Of a stretch of 64,000 nt of DNA, positions 1 to 8,063 are shown piece after piece (within the stretch, counting starts at the first letter, position 1; the number at the start of each line of letters is the position of its first letter). The position numbers and the translations under genes were made by a program. The DNA lies in contig NZ_JPXI01000040.1 in the NCBI RefSeq assembly GCF_000740675.1, positions 98,771-162,770 on the forward strand. The letters run 5' to 3'. This DNA comes from Massilia sp. BSC265 (GTDB lineage Bacteria; Pseudomonadota; Gammaproteobacteria; Burkholderiales; Burkholderiaceae_D). Below the pieces are notes generated by a model. The model worked only from the letters and a program-made list of their open reading frames with translations. It was not told where the DNA came from and made no database searches.

Positions 1-24
1 GAACCAAAAGAACAGGACACGATC

Positions 25-939
25 ATGAATTCATCCGTGCTATCCGCATTGCCTACCGGCGCACCGCATGAGGGCGCATTGCATAACGGCGCATTGCAGA
101 ACGAACCTCACGCCGATTCGAGCATGGGCGCATTGCTGCTCGATTCCGGCAAGCTCACGCCCGAGAGTGCCGAGCGCGTCCTGCGCATGCAGAAGGACCT
201 CGGGATCCGCTTCGGCGAGGCCGCCGTGCGCCTCGGGCTGGTGAGCGAGGAGGATATCCAGCAGGTGCTGGCTCGCCAGTTTTCCTACCCCTACCTGCAG
301 AAAGGGCAGGCCAACCTGTCGCCCAAGCTGGTCGCGGCCTATGACCCGTTCTCGCCACAGGTCGAGGCCCTGCGCGCGATCCGCAGCCAGCTGATGCTGC
401 GCTGGTTCGCACGCGGACGGCGTGCCCTGGCGATCGCCGGCGTCACGCCGGAAGACGGCTCCAGCCTGTTCGCGGCCAACCTCGCGGTGGTGTTCTCCCA
501 GCTCGGCGAGCAGACCCTGCTGGTGGACGCCAACCTGCGCAGTCCGCGCCAGCAGGAGATGTTCGGCGTCAAGCCGCGCCAGGGCCTGTCCGACCTGCTG
601 GCCGGCCGCGCCGACCTCGACGTCATTTCGCGCGTGCCTGCCTTTGTCGACCTGTCCCTGATGCCGGCCGGCACCCTGCCGCCGAACCCGCAGGAACTGC
701 TGGCGCGCGAAGGCTTCCGCAACCTGAATACCCAGCTCGAAAGCCGCTACGACGTGGTGCTGTACGACCTGCCGCCGTTCGCGGCCGGGGCCGACGCGCT
801 GGCCGTGGCGGGCCGTGCCGGCGGCGTTCTGCTGGTGGCATGCAAGCACCGGACCCGTATCGCCAACATCAGCCGCATGGCCGAGCAGATGGCCGAATCC
901 GGCGCCGAAGTGGTCGGCTCGGTGGTCGTGGAGTTCTGA
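25..939 (+). CDS. epsG: EPS tyrosine kinase-like protein with N-terminal MshEN-type domain
   Basis: Cytoplasmic regulator of polysaccharide chain length and export, related to the BY-kinase/CpsD group. Residues about 32-90 resemble the helical MshEN/GspE N-terminal domain (LLLDSGKLTPE, RLGLVSEEDI). A MinD/CpsD-like P-loop domain follows from about residue 108. The P-loop reads TPEDGSSLFAANLA, so the Walker A lysine is missing, while the Walker A' region (TLLVDANLRSP) is intact. There is no C-terminal tyrosine cluster; the protein ends VVVEF. The start at 25 is the first ATG, and an AG-rich stretch lies upstream. The stop is followed one base later by the exosortase gene, so the two are probably co-transcribed. 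The family (chain length determinant protein tyrosine kinase EpsG) is a standing partner of XrtB loci. Kinase activity is doubtful given the P-loop. Confidence 0.8.
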   Translation: MNSSVLSALPTGAPHEGALHNGALQNEPHADSSMGALLLDSGKLTPESAERVLRMQKDLGIRFGEAAVRLGLVSEEDIQQVLARQFSYPYLQKGQANLSPKLVAAYDPFSPQVEALRAIRSQLMLRWFARGRRALAIAGVTPEDGSSLFAANLAVVFSQLGEQTLLVDANLRSPRQQEMFGVKPRQGLSDLLAGRADLDVISRVPAFVDLSLMPAGTLPPNPQELLAREGFRNLNTQLESRYDVVLYDLPPFAAGADALAVAGRAGGVLLVACKHRTRIANISRMAEQMAESGAEVVGSVVVEF

Positions 940-940
940 G

Positions 941-1945
941 ATGGCGACGGCGGCACAGAACCAGGCGGCGGCAGCAATGTCGCAGCCGTCCCCCCCGACC
1001 CTGGCCGGCACCCTCGATGCGTTACGGCGCTCATTGCCCGAATGGTGGCCCATCTACGCCGGCCTGGCGATCCTGTTCGGCCCCACCTTCTACGACCTGT
1101 TCACCGGCGCCTGGATCGGCGAGGAGCAGGGCCATGGACCGATCATCTTCTTCCTGGCGCTCTGGCTCATCTGGCGCAAGTGGCCCGAGGTCATGGCCGC
1201 GGTCGGTCCCCTGCCTTCGGGCAGCTGGAGCGGCTGGCCGGTGCTGGCCCTCGGCCTGATGTTCCACCTGCTGGGCCGCTCGCAGAAGATCCTGATGTTC
1301 GAGGTCGGCTCGATCGTGGTGGTGATGGCGGCCCTGGTGCTGCTCAAGTTCGGCAGCCGTGCGCTACGCGTGCTGTGGTTCCCGTTCTTCTTCATGCTGT
1401 TCCTGGTGCCGCTGCCGAGCGAGCTGGTGGCGGCGGTGACGATGCCGATGAAGATGGCCGTGTCCTGGGTGACCGAGCACATCCTGTTCGCCCTGGGCTA
1501 CCCGATCTCGCGTTCGGGCGTGGTGCTGCAGATGGGCCAGTACCAGCTGCTGGTGGCCGACGCCTGCGCCGGCCTGCAGACCCTGCTGACGCTGGAAGCG
1601 CTCGGCCTGTTCTACCTGAACCTGATGCGCCACCCGTCGGCCTTCCGCAACATCGCGCTGGCGATCCTGATCATCCCGATCTCGTTCACGGCCAACGTGA
1701 TCCGCGTGATCGCACTGACCCTGATCACCTATTACTTCGGCGACGCCGCCGGCCAGGGCTTCCTGCACGGCTTCGCGGGCATGGTGCTGTTCGTCACCGC
1801 GCTGCTGCTGATCCTGGCGGTCGACAACGGCCTGCAGTGGTGGATCAAGCGCGGGGAGGGCAGCGGCGGCGGCACCGGCGGCCCGGGATCGGGCAGCGGC
1901 CGCATGCCGGGCCCGCGGACGGGCCCCCTGAAGGAGGCAACATGA
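941..1945 (+). CDS. xrtB: exosortase B (EpsH-type membrane transpeptidase)
   Basis: Multi-pass inner-membrane cysteine protease/transpeptidase, thought to cleave PEP-CTERM sorting signals during export. The protein has 334 residues with about eight hydrophobic segments. The three family-defining catalytic residues are visible: Cys209 in DACAGLQ, Arg255 in NVIRVIA and His276 in FLHGF. The start at 941 follows the epsG stop immediately; an upstream in-frame ATG would run into epsG and is unlikely. Its stop overlaps the ATG of epsI (ATGA), and the C-terminus is a Gly/Ser/Pro-rich tail. Position between epsG and epsI is typical of XrtB-type polysaccharide loci. A candidate substrate in this window is the PEP-CTERM protein at 20655. 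Confidence 0.92.
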   Translation: MATAAQNQAAAAMSQPSPPTLAGTLDALRRSLPEWWPIYAGLAILFGPTFYDLFTGAWIGEEQGHGPIIFFLALWLIWRKWPEVMAAVGPLPSGSWSGWPVLALGLMFHLLGRSQKILMFEVGSIVVVMAALVLLKFGSRALRVLWFPFFFMLFLVPLPSELVAAVTMPMKMAVSWVTEHILFALGYPISRSGVVLQMGQYQLLVADACAGLQTLLTLEALGLFYLNLMRHPSAFRNIALAILIIPISFTANVIRVIALTLITYYFGDAAGQGFLHGFAGMVLFVTALLLILAVDNGLQWWIKRGEGSGGGTGGPGSGSGRMPGPRTGPLKEAT

Positions 1946-2706
1946 ACCGCCGTCTCGCCATCAGCATCGTATTGGGCGTGGCCATGGCCGGCACCTCGGC
2001 ACTGACCGGCGCGCTCACGCCCAAGCCGCGCGTGCTGCAGCCCCATGAACAGTTCAGCCTGGAACAGATGATCCCCCAGCGCTTCAGCGACTGGCGCATC
2101 GACCCTTCCGTGGTGCCGCTCGCGCCCGATCCGGAGCAGCAGAGCATGCTGGAAAAGATCTACGACCAGACCCTGTCGCGCACCTACATCAACGGCCACG
2201 GCCAGCGCGTGATGCTGTCGATCGCCTATGGCGGCGACCAGAGCAAGTCGCTGCAGCTGCACCTGCCCGAGGTCTGCTACGTGGCCCAGGGCTTCCAGAT
2301 GCAGAAGGAAGCCGATGACAACCTGGCGACCCGCTTCGGCGAACTGCCGGTCAAGCGCCTGGTGGCGCGCCTGCACGAGCGCAACGAGCCGATCACCTAC
2401 TGGATCACGATCGGCGAGCATGCCTCGCGGGCCGGCATCCAGCAGAAGCTGCGGCGCCTGGCCTACGGCCTGTCGGGCGAGATCCCGGACGGCATGCTGG
2501 TGCGCGTCTCGACCATCCAGGCCAATGACGCCCAGGCCTACCGGGTGCAGGACCGCTTCGTGACCGACATGCTGGGCACGATGGCGCCGCGCGACCGTAC
2601 CCGCCTGCTGGGCGCAGGACTGGCATCGGCAGCCGAGGCGGCGCCAGAGGCGGCCTCGGCTGCGGCCGGGTCGGCGACCACCCCATCGGGACCGGCGCAG
2701 GGTTGA
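1942..2706 (+). CDS. epsI: EpsI family exosortase-associated protein
   Basis: Protein of 254 residues with an N-terminal signal/anchor segment (about residues 4-25) and the EpsI-type periplasmic domain that accompanies exosortases. The conserved LPEVCYVAQGF stretch, with its single cysteine, is visible near residue 110. Translation is coupled to xrtB by an ATGA overlap, and a clear AAGGAGG ribosome site sits at 1931-1937. The C-terminus is Ala/Ser/Gly rich. EpsI proteins are required for exopolysaccharide production in the loci where they were described, but their biochemical role is not settled. Its presence directly after xrtB supports both calls. Confidence 0.9.
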   Translation: MNRRLAISIVLGVAMAGTSALTGALTPKPRVLQPHEQFSLEQMIPQRFSDWRIDPSVVPLAPDPEQQSMLEKIYDQTLSRTYINGHGQRVMLSIAYGGDQSKSLQLHLPEVCYVAQGFQMQKEADDNLATRFGELPVKRLVARLHERNEPITYWITIGEHASRAGIQQKLRRLAYGLSGEIPDGMLVRVSTIQANDAQAYRVQDRFVTDMLGTMAPRDRTRLLGAGLASAAEAAPEAASAAAGSATTPSGPAQG

Positions 2707-2742
2707 GACAGGGACGGCCAGGAGAGAAACTAAGAGCTATTG

Positions 2743-4218
2743 ATGAACACGATCCTCCCATACATTTACTACTCGCTGCCGTGGGCCTTCATCATCGGCC
2801 TGTCGATCGCGGCCGTCGCGGGGATCGGCATCGGCATCGCGTGGCCGCGCTTCCTGGTTTATCCCTACCTGGCGGTGTATTTCTGCATGAACTCCACCAG
2901 CTACGGGAACATGGCGATCTTCGCCAGCCGCAGCATCTACAGCCGCGGTTCCGGCCTGCTGCTGTTCGGCCTGGTGCTGTGGTACGTGCTGGGCGCCTGG
3001 GCCTGCGCCCGGGTGGCGGCCACCTTCCAGCGCTACCCGACCCCGGCCTGCAACCTGCGGCCCTGGTTCTGGGCCTGGTTCGTGCTGCTGCTCGGCCACC
3101 TCGCCGTCGGCCTGATGAACGGCGTCACGGTGGCCGAGGCGCTGACCCCGCAGGGATTCTCGAACATCGTCTGGATGGCGCCGCTGATCTCGCTGATGCT
3201 GCTGTCCTTCCGGACCCGCGAGCACCTGATCGAGCTGACCCATTTCATCCTGATCGTCGGCCTGTGCCGCTCGCTGTTCGGCCTGGTACGCTGGGCTGCC
3301 TTCGGGGGCGACCCGAACAACGTCTACGCCAACCTGAACGCGATCAAGATCCGCCTGACCTTCTTCGACATCAACGACAGCCTGGTGTGCACCATCGCCT
3401 TCGCGATCGCCGCCGTCCACCTGTTCCAGACCGTGAAGACCGACCGTCCGAAGTTCTGGCGCGCCATCGAATGGATGACCCTGGTGTCCACCGCGCTGTG
3501 CATCCTGCTGTCCTACCGCCGCAGCGCCTGGATCGGCTTCATGCTGGCCTTCCTGGTCATCATGATGCGCTTCCCGCTCAAGCGCCGCATGCAACTGATG
3601 ACGGCCGGGCTGCCGGTGGTCGGGGCTGCGCTCGCCTACGTCGCGGTGCAGCGCCTGTCGCAGACCAAGGGGGCGGGCACCGGCCTGTCCAGCCTGGTCT
3701 ACGACATGCAGTCCAAGCGCTTCGGGCCCGAGAGCGAGCGGGTGCTGGAACTGAAGTTCGCGCTGGGCGACTTCCTGGCCAACCCCATCACCGGCATCGG
3801 CACCTGGGGCAGGTACACCGGCTACCAGTACATCTCGTGGCAGCAGAATCCTGACGGCGGCCTGTTCCTGCACAGCGGTGTGCTGCACATCGCGCTCAAG
3901 AGCGGCCTGATCGGCACCGTGCTGTTGTTCGGGACCCTCCTCACCTTCGTCCTGTTCGCGCGCCGCGCCCTCAAGCAGCTGCCGCCTGAACTGCTCGGGC
4001 TGGCCACGGCCGGGGTAGCGGGGCTAGCCTTCATGATCCCCGACTTCCTGATCGGCACGCCGTTCCCGCAGGTGCGCACCAGCCAGATGCTGGCCGTCTG
4101 TATTGCCTTGCCCTATCTGGCGATGGCGGTGGCCAAGGCGGCGCCGGTGACCAGTCGTGGCAATTCGCCTGCAGTGCGGCCCTTCACGCCGCCGCGTCCC
4201 AACCTGGTGCCCGCCTGA
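2743..4218 (+). CDS. O-antigen ligase/polymerase-like membrane protein
   Basis: Integral membrane protein of 491 residues with ten or more hydrophobic segments and one long soluble loop, the architecture of Wzy/WaaL/RfaH-type polymerases and ligases. It would polymerise repeat units or ligate glycan on the periplasmic face. Within the loop, the stretch around residues 325-370 (SERVLELKFALGDFLANPITGIG) resembles the O-antigen ligase family (N-P-x-x-G-x-G). I place the start at ATG 2743; a TTG lies one codon upstream. It overlaps the flippase start by one base (TGATG). The acceptor and polymer cannot be told from sequence. Confidence 0.75.
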   Translation: MNTILPYIYYSLPWAFIIGLSIAAVAGIGIGIAWPRFLVYPYLAVYFCMNSTSYGNMAIFASRSIYSRGSGLLLFGLVLWYVLGAWACARVAATFQRYPTPACNLRPWFWAWFVLLLGHLAVGLMNGVTVAEALTPQGFSNIVWMAPLISLMLLSFRTREHLIELTHFILIVGLCRSLFGLVRWAAFGGDPNNVYANLNAIKIRLTFFDINDSLVCTIAFAIAAVHLFQTVKTDRPKFWRAIEWMTLVSTALCILLSYRRSAWIGFMLAFLVIMMRFPLKRRMQLMTAGLPVVGAALAYVAVQRLSQTKGAGTGLSSLVYDMQSKRFGPESERVLELKFALGDFLANPITGIGTWGRYTGYQYISWQQNPDGGLFLHSGVLHIALKSGLIGTVLLFGTLLTFVLFARRALKQLPPELLGLATAGVAGLAFMIPDFLIGTPFPQVRTSQMLAVCIALPYLAMAVAKAAPVTSRGNSPAVRPFTPPRPNLVPA

Positions 4219-5741
4219 TGAACCTGCGTCTTGCCCGTAACGCCTGGTCGAACCTGCTGGGCGCGGCCATTCCCGCGCTGGTCATGCTCGGCACCGTGCC
4301 GCTGGTGGTCAAGGGACTGGGCGACGCCGGCTACGGCCTGTACTCGCTGGTCACGGCCATCGTCGGCTATTTCGCCGTCATCGACATCAACGTCACCGCC
4401 GGCTCGGTCAAGTACATCGCCGAGCACAATGCACGCAAGGACGAGGACCGCATCCACGAGACCGTCTCCTTCGGCCTCGCCACCTACACCGGCATCGGCC
4501 TGCTGGGCGCGCTCGGCCTGTTCTTCAGCGCCGGCTGGCTGGTGGAGGGCGTATTCGCGGTGCCGCAGCGCCTGATTCCCGAAGCGACCGCCACGCTGCA
4601 GCTGGCCTCGCTGGGCTTCCTGGCCGGCCAGCTGCAGAGCTACCTGAACAGCGTGCCGCAGTCGCTGATGCGCTACGACATCTCGGCGCGCCTGGAGATG
4701 GTGTTCGGCACCCTGGTGCCGCTTGCCACCGTCGGCGTGCTGCTGCTGGGCTACGGCCTGTTCGAGGTCATCCTGCTGCGGGTAGTCGCCTCTACCATCC
4801 ATTGTTCCATCCTGTGGGGCGCGATCCGGCGCCTGCTGCCCGGCATGCGCTGGCGCTGGCCCGGGGTGCAGTTCCGCAATGCGCTGCTCGGCTTTTCGGC
4901 CTATTCCTTCCTGTCGCGCTTCGCCACGCTGTCCTACGCCCACGCCGACAAGCTGATCATCGGGGCCCTGGTCGGCGTGACCGGACTGGCCTACTTCACG
5001 GTGGCGGCCACGCTCGCCAACCGCGTGCTGAGCCTGACCTTCCGCCTGTCCGGCGTGTTCTTCCCGGCGGCCAGTGCGCTGGCGGCAAGCGGGGAATACG
5101 CGCGCCTGGACCGCGTCTACCTGAAGGCCACCCGCTACGTGGTCTTCCTGAACGCCGCGATCCTGGTGCTGGTGGCCGTGTTCGCCCAGCAGATCCTGGG
5201 CTACTGGATGAACGACGCGTTTGCCCGCAACGGCGCGCTGGTGCTGGCCGTGATGGCGCTGTCGCAGTTCGTCGATTCGCTCACCAGCCTGCCTTCGCTC
5301 GTCAACGACGGCATGGGCCACCCGCGCGTGTCCGGCCTGTTCGCCGTGACCCGCGCCCTGGCCGGACTGGCCATCGTCTACGTGGGCGTGGCGGGGTGGG
5401 GCATCGATGGCGCCGCCTGGGGCCACCTGGTGGCGTCGCTGGTATTCACCAGCATCTTCCTGGTCTACGTCCATGGCCGCACGGTGCCGACCACGCTCGG
5501 TCGCCTGCTGGGCCAGGGCTATGCCCCGGGCCTGCTCGGCGTCGCCCTGGTGGCGGTCGCCGCCAGCGCCGCCGAGCAACTGTTCGACCGCGGGGCCTGG
5601 GATTTCCTGTTCATTCTTGGCGCGACCGTGCTGCTGCTGGGCGTGCACGGTGCGCTGTTCGTCGTCGAACGCGACGACCGGCTGCTGGCCTGGTCGCGCC
5701 TGAAAGCAGGCTTGTCGCGCTCGCAGGCGGTGGGAGGCTAA
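4218..5741 (+). CDS. polysaccharide repeat-unit flippase (Wzx/MATE-like)
   Basis: Protein of 507 residues with about twelve to fourteen hydrophobic segments, of the MOP/polysaccharide transporter superfamily. It begins with the N-terminal pattern usual for Wzx proteins (ARNAWSNLLGAAIPALVMLG). Its expected job is to flip undecaprenyl-linked oligosaccharides across the inner membrane for the polymerase encoded just upstream. Start ATG 4218 overlaps the preceding TGA. Three bases separate its stop from the next gene, so it sits inside one transcript. A lipid II flippase role is unlikely because a clear murJ lies elsewhere in the window (36853-38403). Confidence 0.82.
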   Translation: MNLRLARNAWSNLLGAAIPALVMLGTVPLVVKGLGDAGYGLYSLVTAIVGYFAVIDINVTAGSVKYIAEHNARKDEDRIHETVSFGLATYTGIGLLGALGLFFSAGWLVEGVFAVPQRLIPEATATLQLASLGFLAGQLQSYLNSVPQSLMRYDISARLEMVFGTLVPLATVGVLLLGYGLFEVILLRVVASTIHCSILWGAIRRLLPGMRWRWPGVQFRNALLGFSAYSFLSRFATLSYAHADKLIIGALVGVTGLAYFTVAATLANRVLSLTFRLSGVFFPAASALAASGEYARLDRVYLKATRYVVFLNAAILVLVAVFAQQILGYWMNDAFARNGALVLAVMALSQFVDSLTSLPSLVNDGMGHPRVSGLFAVTRALAGLAIVYVGVAGWGIDGAAWGHLVASLVFTSIFLVYVHGRTVPTTLGRLLGQGYAPGLLGVALVAVAASAAEQLFDRGAWDFLFILGATVLLLGVHGALFVVERDDRLLAWSRLKAGLSRSQAVGG

Positions 5742-5744
5742 GTT

Positions 5745-6965
5745 TTGCGGATATTGATGGTGTCGGAAGATTTGCCGGGCGCCCAGCTCGGCGGCCTGGC
5801 CAAGCATGTCGTCACGCTGTCGAATGCCCTGCTCGAAGAAGGCCACCACGTGGACATCATGGGCCGCTCGGACCGGGCCCACCCCAAGAGCGCCGAGGAG
5901 ATCGGCTTCCAGGGGCGCTTCGTCCCCGGCTTCGATTTTCGCCGGGTCGGCTGGAAGGAAGCCCAGCTCGGCTTCTTCAATCCGGCCAAGCGGCCCTGGT
6001 TCGCGGCGAAAGTCGCGCGCGCGCTGTCCGACCATGCGCGCAAGATCGGCAACTACGACGTGGTGCACTACCACGGCCACCTGCCCATGACCGGGCTGTA
6101 CGTCGATCCCGCCCTGAACTTCGTCCAGACCCGCCACGACCAGGGCAGCGAGTGCGTGACCCACCTGCGCTTCAGAAACGACGCGGTGTGCACCGAGACT
6201 TCGCCGCGCGCCTGCGCCGGCTGTGCCCATTCGGCACCCGGACCGGTGCGTACCCTGTTGTCCGGCCACGCGGTGGCGCGCTACCGCGGCGAGACCGAAC
6301 GTACCTTCGCGCAGCATAAGACCATCTTCGTATCGGACTTCCTGCGCCGCCAGTTCCTGCGCGCGCTGCCGCATGCCGATTTGTCGCGCTCGCGCGTGAT
6401 CCACAACTTCATCAACTACCGCAAGCTGGCACGGCTGGCCGCCGCCAGCGGCGAGCCGAAGCAGGGGCAGGTGCTGCTGGCCGGGCGCATCGATACCGGC
6501 AAGGGCTTTGCTGAATTCCTTGCCGCCGCACGCGGCCGCCTGCCGGTGGGGACGCGACTGCTGGTGGTCGGCGACGGCCCGCTGCGCGCACGCCTCGAGG
6601 CCGAGTATACGAGCGAGCAGATACGCTTCCTCGGCTGGCAGCCGAACCCGGAAGTGGTGGCCCTGACCGCCACCAGCCATGTCTGCGTGGTGCCTTCGGT
6701 GTGGGAAGAACCCTGCGGCACCACCATCCTCGAAGCGCTGGCGCTGGGCCGCCCCTGCCTGGCACTGGCGCGCGGCGGCAATCCCGAACTTGCCGTCTAC
6801 GAGTCCTATCCCGGCCAGCTGCGCCTGGCCACGTCGATGCCGGAGCTGGTCACGCTCCTGTGCGACGAGCTGGCGCGCCCGGCCCAAGCACGTCCCTTGC
6901 CGGCAATCGCCGGGATGGACGTTTACCAGGCCCTCCCCAAGATCGTGGATTTCTATGCTCAATAA
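5745..6965 (+). CDS. glycosyltransferase family 4
   Basis: GT-B fold sugar transferase of 406 residues. The N-terminal Rossmann half carries the usual glycine-rich donor-side motif (GAQLGGLAKHVVTLS). The C-terminal half carries the nucleotide-sugar site (VWEEPCGTTILEALALGRP), a variant of the E-x7-E motif of GT4 enzymes. A short cysteine cluster (about residues 146-163, CTETSPRACAGC) lies in the middle. The start is a TTG at 5745 preceded by GGGAGG at 5732-5737; no ATG fits as well. The gene overlaps the next one by 11 bases. Specificity is not deducible, but a cytoplasmic role in building the EPS repeat unit is likely. Confidence 0.83.
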   Translation: MRILMVSEDLPGAQLGGLAKHVVTLSNALLEEGHHVDIMGRSDRAHPKSAEEIGFQGRFVPGFDFRRVGWKEAQLGFFNPAKRPWFAAKVARALSDHARKIGNYDVVHYHGHLPMTGLYVDPALNFVQTRHDQGSECVTHLRFRNDAVCTETSPRACAGCAHSAPGPVRTLLSGHAVARYRGETERTFAQHKTIFVSDFLRRQFLRALPHADLSRSRVIHNFINYRKLARLAAASGEPKQGQVLLAGRIDTGKGFAEFLAAARGRLPVGTRLLVVGDGPLRARLEAEYTSEQIRFLGWQPNPEVVALTATSHVCVVPSVWEEPCGTTILEALALGRPCLALARGGNPELAVYESYPGQLRLATSMPELVTLLCDELARPAQARPLPAIAGMDVYQALPKIVDFYAQ

Positions 6966-7776
6966 TACTTCGACCCCATCCGCCGGCAAGCCGACTTTTT
7001 CCATCGTCACCTGCACCTGGAACAGTGCCGCGACCCTGGCCGATACCCTGGCCTCGGTCCAGGGCCAGACTTGCCAGGACTACGAGCACATCTTCGTCGA
7101 TGGCGGTTCCACCGACGGTACCCTCGACATGATCGCGGCGTATATGCACGACAAGCCGGGTAACAAGCGGGTGCTGCGCGACGTCGGCGGGGGCATCAGC
7201 CGCGCGATGAACCAGGGCATCGAAGCGGCCCGTGGCGAATACATCGCCCACCTGCATTCCGACGATTACTACAACGGTCCGGACGTGCTGGCCACCGTCA
7301 AGCGTGCCTTTGAGCAGGCACAGGCGGCCGGGAAGCCGGTGGACTGGGTATATGGAAACATCCAGGTCCTGAAGGACGGCAAGATGGTGCCGCCGTACGC
7401 GATGCCGGCCTTCTCCTACCGCTCCTTCGTGGCTGGCCGCAGCTCGATCCCGCACCCGGCCGTGTTCGTCCGCAAGTCGGCCTTCGAGCGCGTCGGGACC
7501 TTCGACGAAAAGCTGAAATACGCAATGGACATCGACCTGTGGCTGCGCCTGGGGGCGGTGTCGCGCCCGGCCATGATCGACCAGCCCCTGACTGTATTCC
7601 GCGACCATGCGGGCAGCGTGTCCTCGGCCAACCGGCTGAAAGCGCGCAAGGAGGAATTCAGTGTGCGCAGGCGCCACATGGACAAGGCGCCGCTCGCCTT
7701 CGGTATTTATTGCCTGCGCTACCTGAAACGGGTGCGCGAACTGCAGGCCGAGGCGCGCGCGGTCGCTGTGCAATGA
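6955..7776 (+). CDS. glycosyltransferase family 2
   Basis: GT-A fold transferase of 273 residues. It has the family start FSIVTCTWNSAATLADTL, the DGGSTDGT nucleotide-binding motif, and HSDD as the DxD-like metal site near residue 101. WVYGN and the later DLWLRLG and FRDH motifs match the WcaA-like branch of GT2. ATG 6955 lies inside the end of the previous gene, an overlap of 11 bases that suggests translational coupling. It is the last gene of the leftmost tightly packed block; a leader of almost 290 bp follows before the next gene. Sugar specificity is unknown. Confidence 0.83.
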   Translation: MLNNTSTPSAGKPTFSIVTCTWNSAATLADTLASVQGQTCQDYEHIFVDGGSTDGTLDMIAAYMHDKPGNKRVLRDVGGGISRAMNQGIEAARGEYIAHLHSDDYYNGPDVLATVKRAFEQAQAAGKPVDWVYGNIQVLKDGKMVPPYAMPAFSYRSFVAGRSSIPHPAVFVRKSAFERVGTFDEKLKYAMDIDLWLRLGAVSRPAMIDQPLTVFRDHAGSVSSANRLKARKEEFSVRRRHMDKAPLAFGIYCLRYLKRVRELQAEARAVAVQ

Positions 7777-8063
7777 GGCGCCGATGGTTTTCTGACAGCT
7801 TTGCCGTTTTTTCTTTCCAGGCGGTTTACGACCGTTAGAAGCCTGCAAATATTGTTCGGTAAAAGTTGAAATTCTGTCGTGGGATTTCTGCAAAGCAAGC
7901 AAAAAATCTGTAATTTCTTTGGAGAATTTGCCTGTGCTCAACTTACTTTGGGGTAGCATAACTGCTGTCAAGTAAGTGTTTCTGAAGCGCAGCAATCGTT
8001 CTCAAGCCCGCCGGCGACGCCGGTCTGGCGCATGGATTTCAAGATTTTTTTCGGAGTACCCAC
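7777..8063 (+). other. AT-rich intergenic leader before the heparinase-like gene
   Basis: About 290 bp without a gene. Base composition drops sharply to AT-rich between about 7780 and 7975, unlike the neighbouring coding DNA, which suggests a promoter region for the gene at 8064. I find no convincing -35/-10 pair. A TTGCCT (7930) and TAGCAT (7956) pair has poor spacing of about 20. A GGAG lies at 8053-8056 just before the start of the next gene. Confidence 0.4.

Noticed and set aside
74..135. Three GGCGCATTG direct repeats near the epsG start
   Set aside because: They encode a short low-complexity GAL-type run in the protein; no sign of a DNA-level function.
6180..6245. Cysteine cluster in the first GT4 as a zinc or iron site
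   Set aside because: Short cysteine groups at this place are seen in other GT4 enzymes, and spacing does not match a known metal motif.
4113..7016. A 967-codon open frame on the minus strand
   Set aside because: It lies antisense to the flippase and glycosyltransferase genes, with no recognisable domain and skewed composition; a shadow frame.
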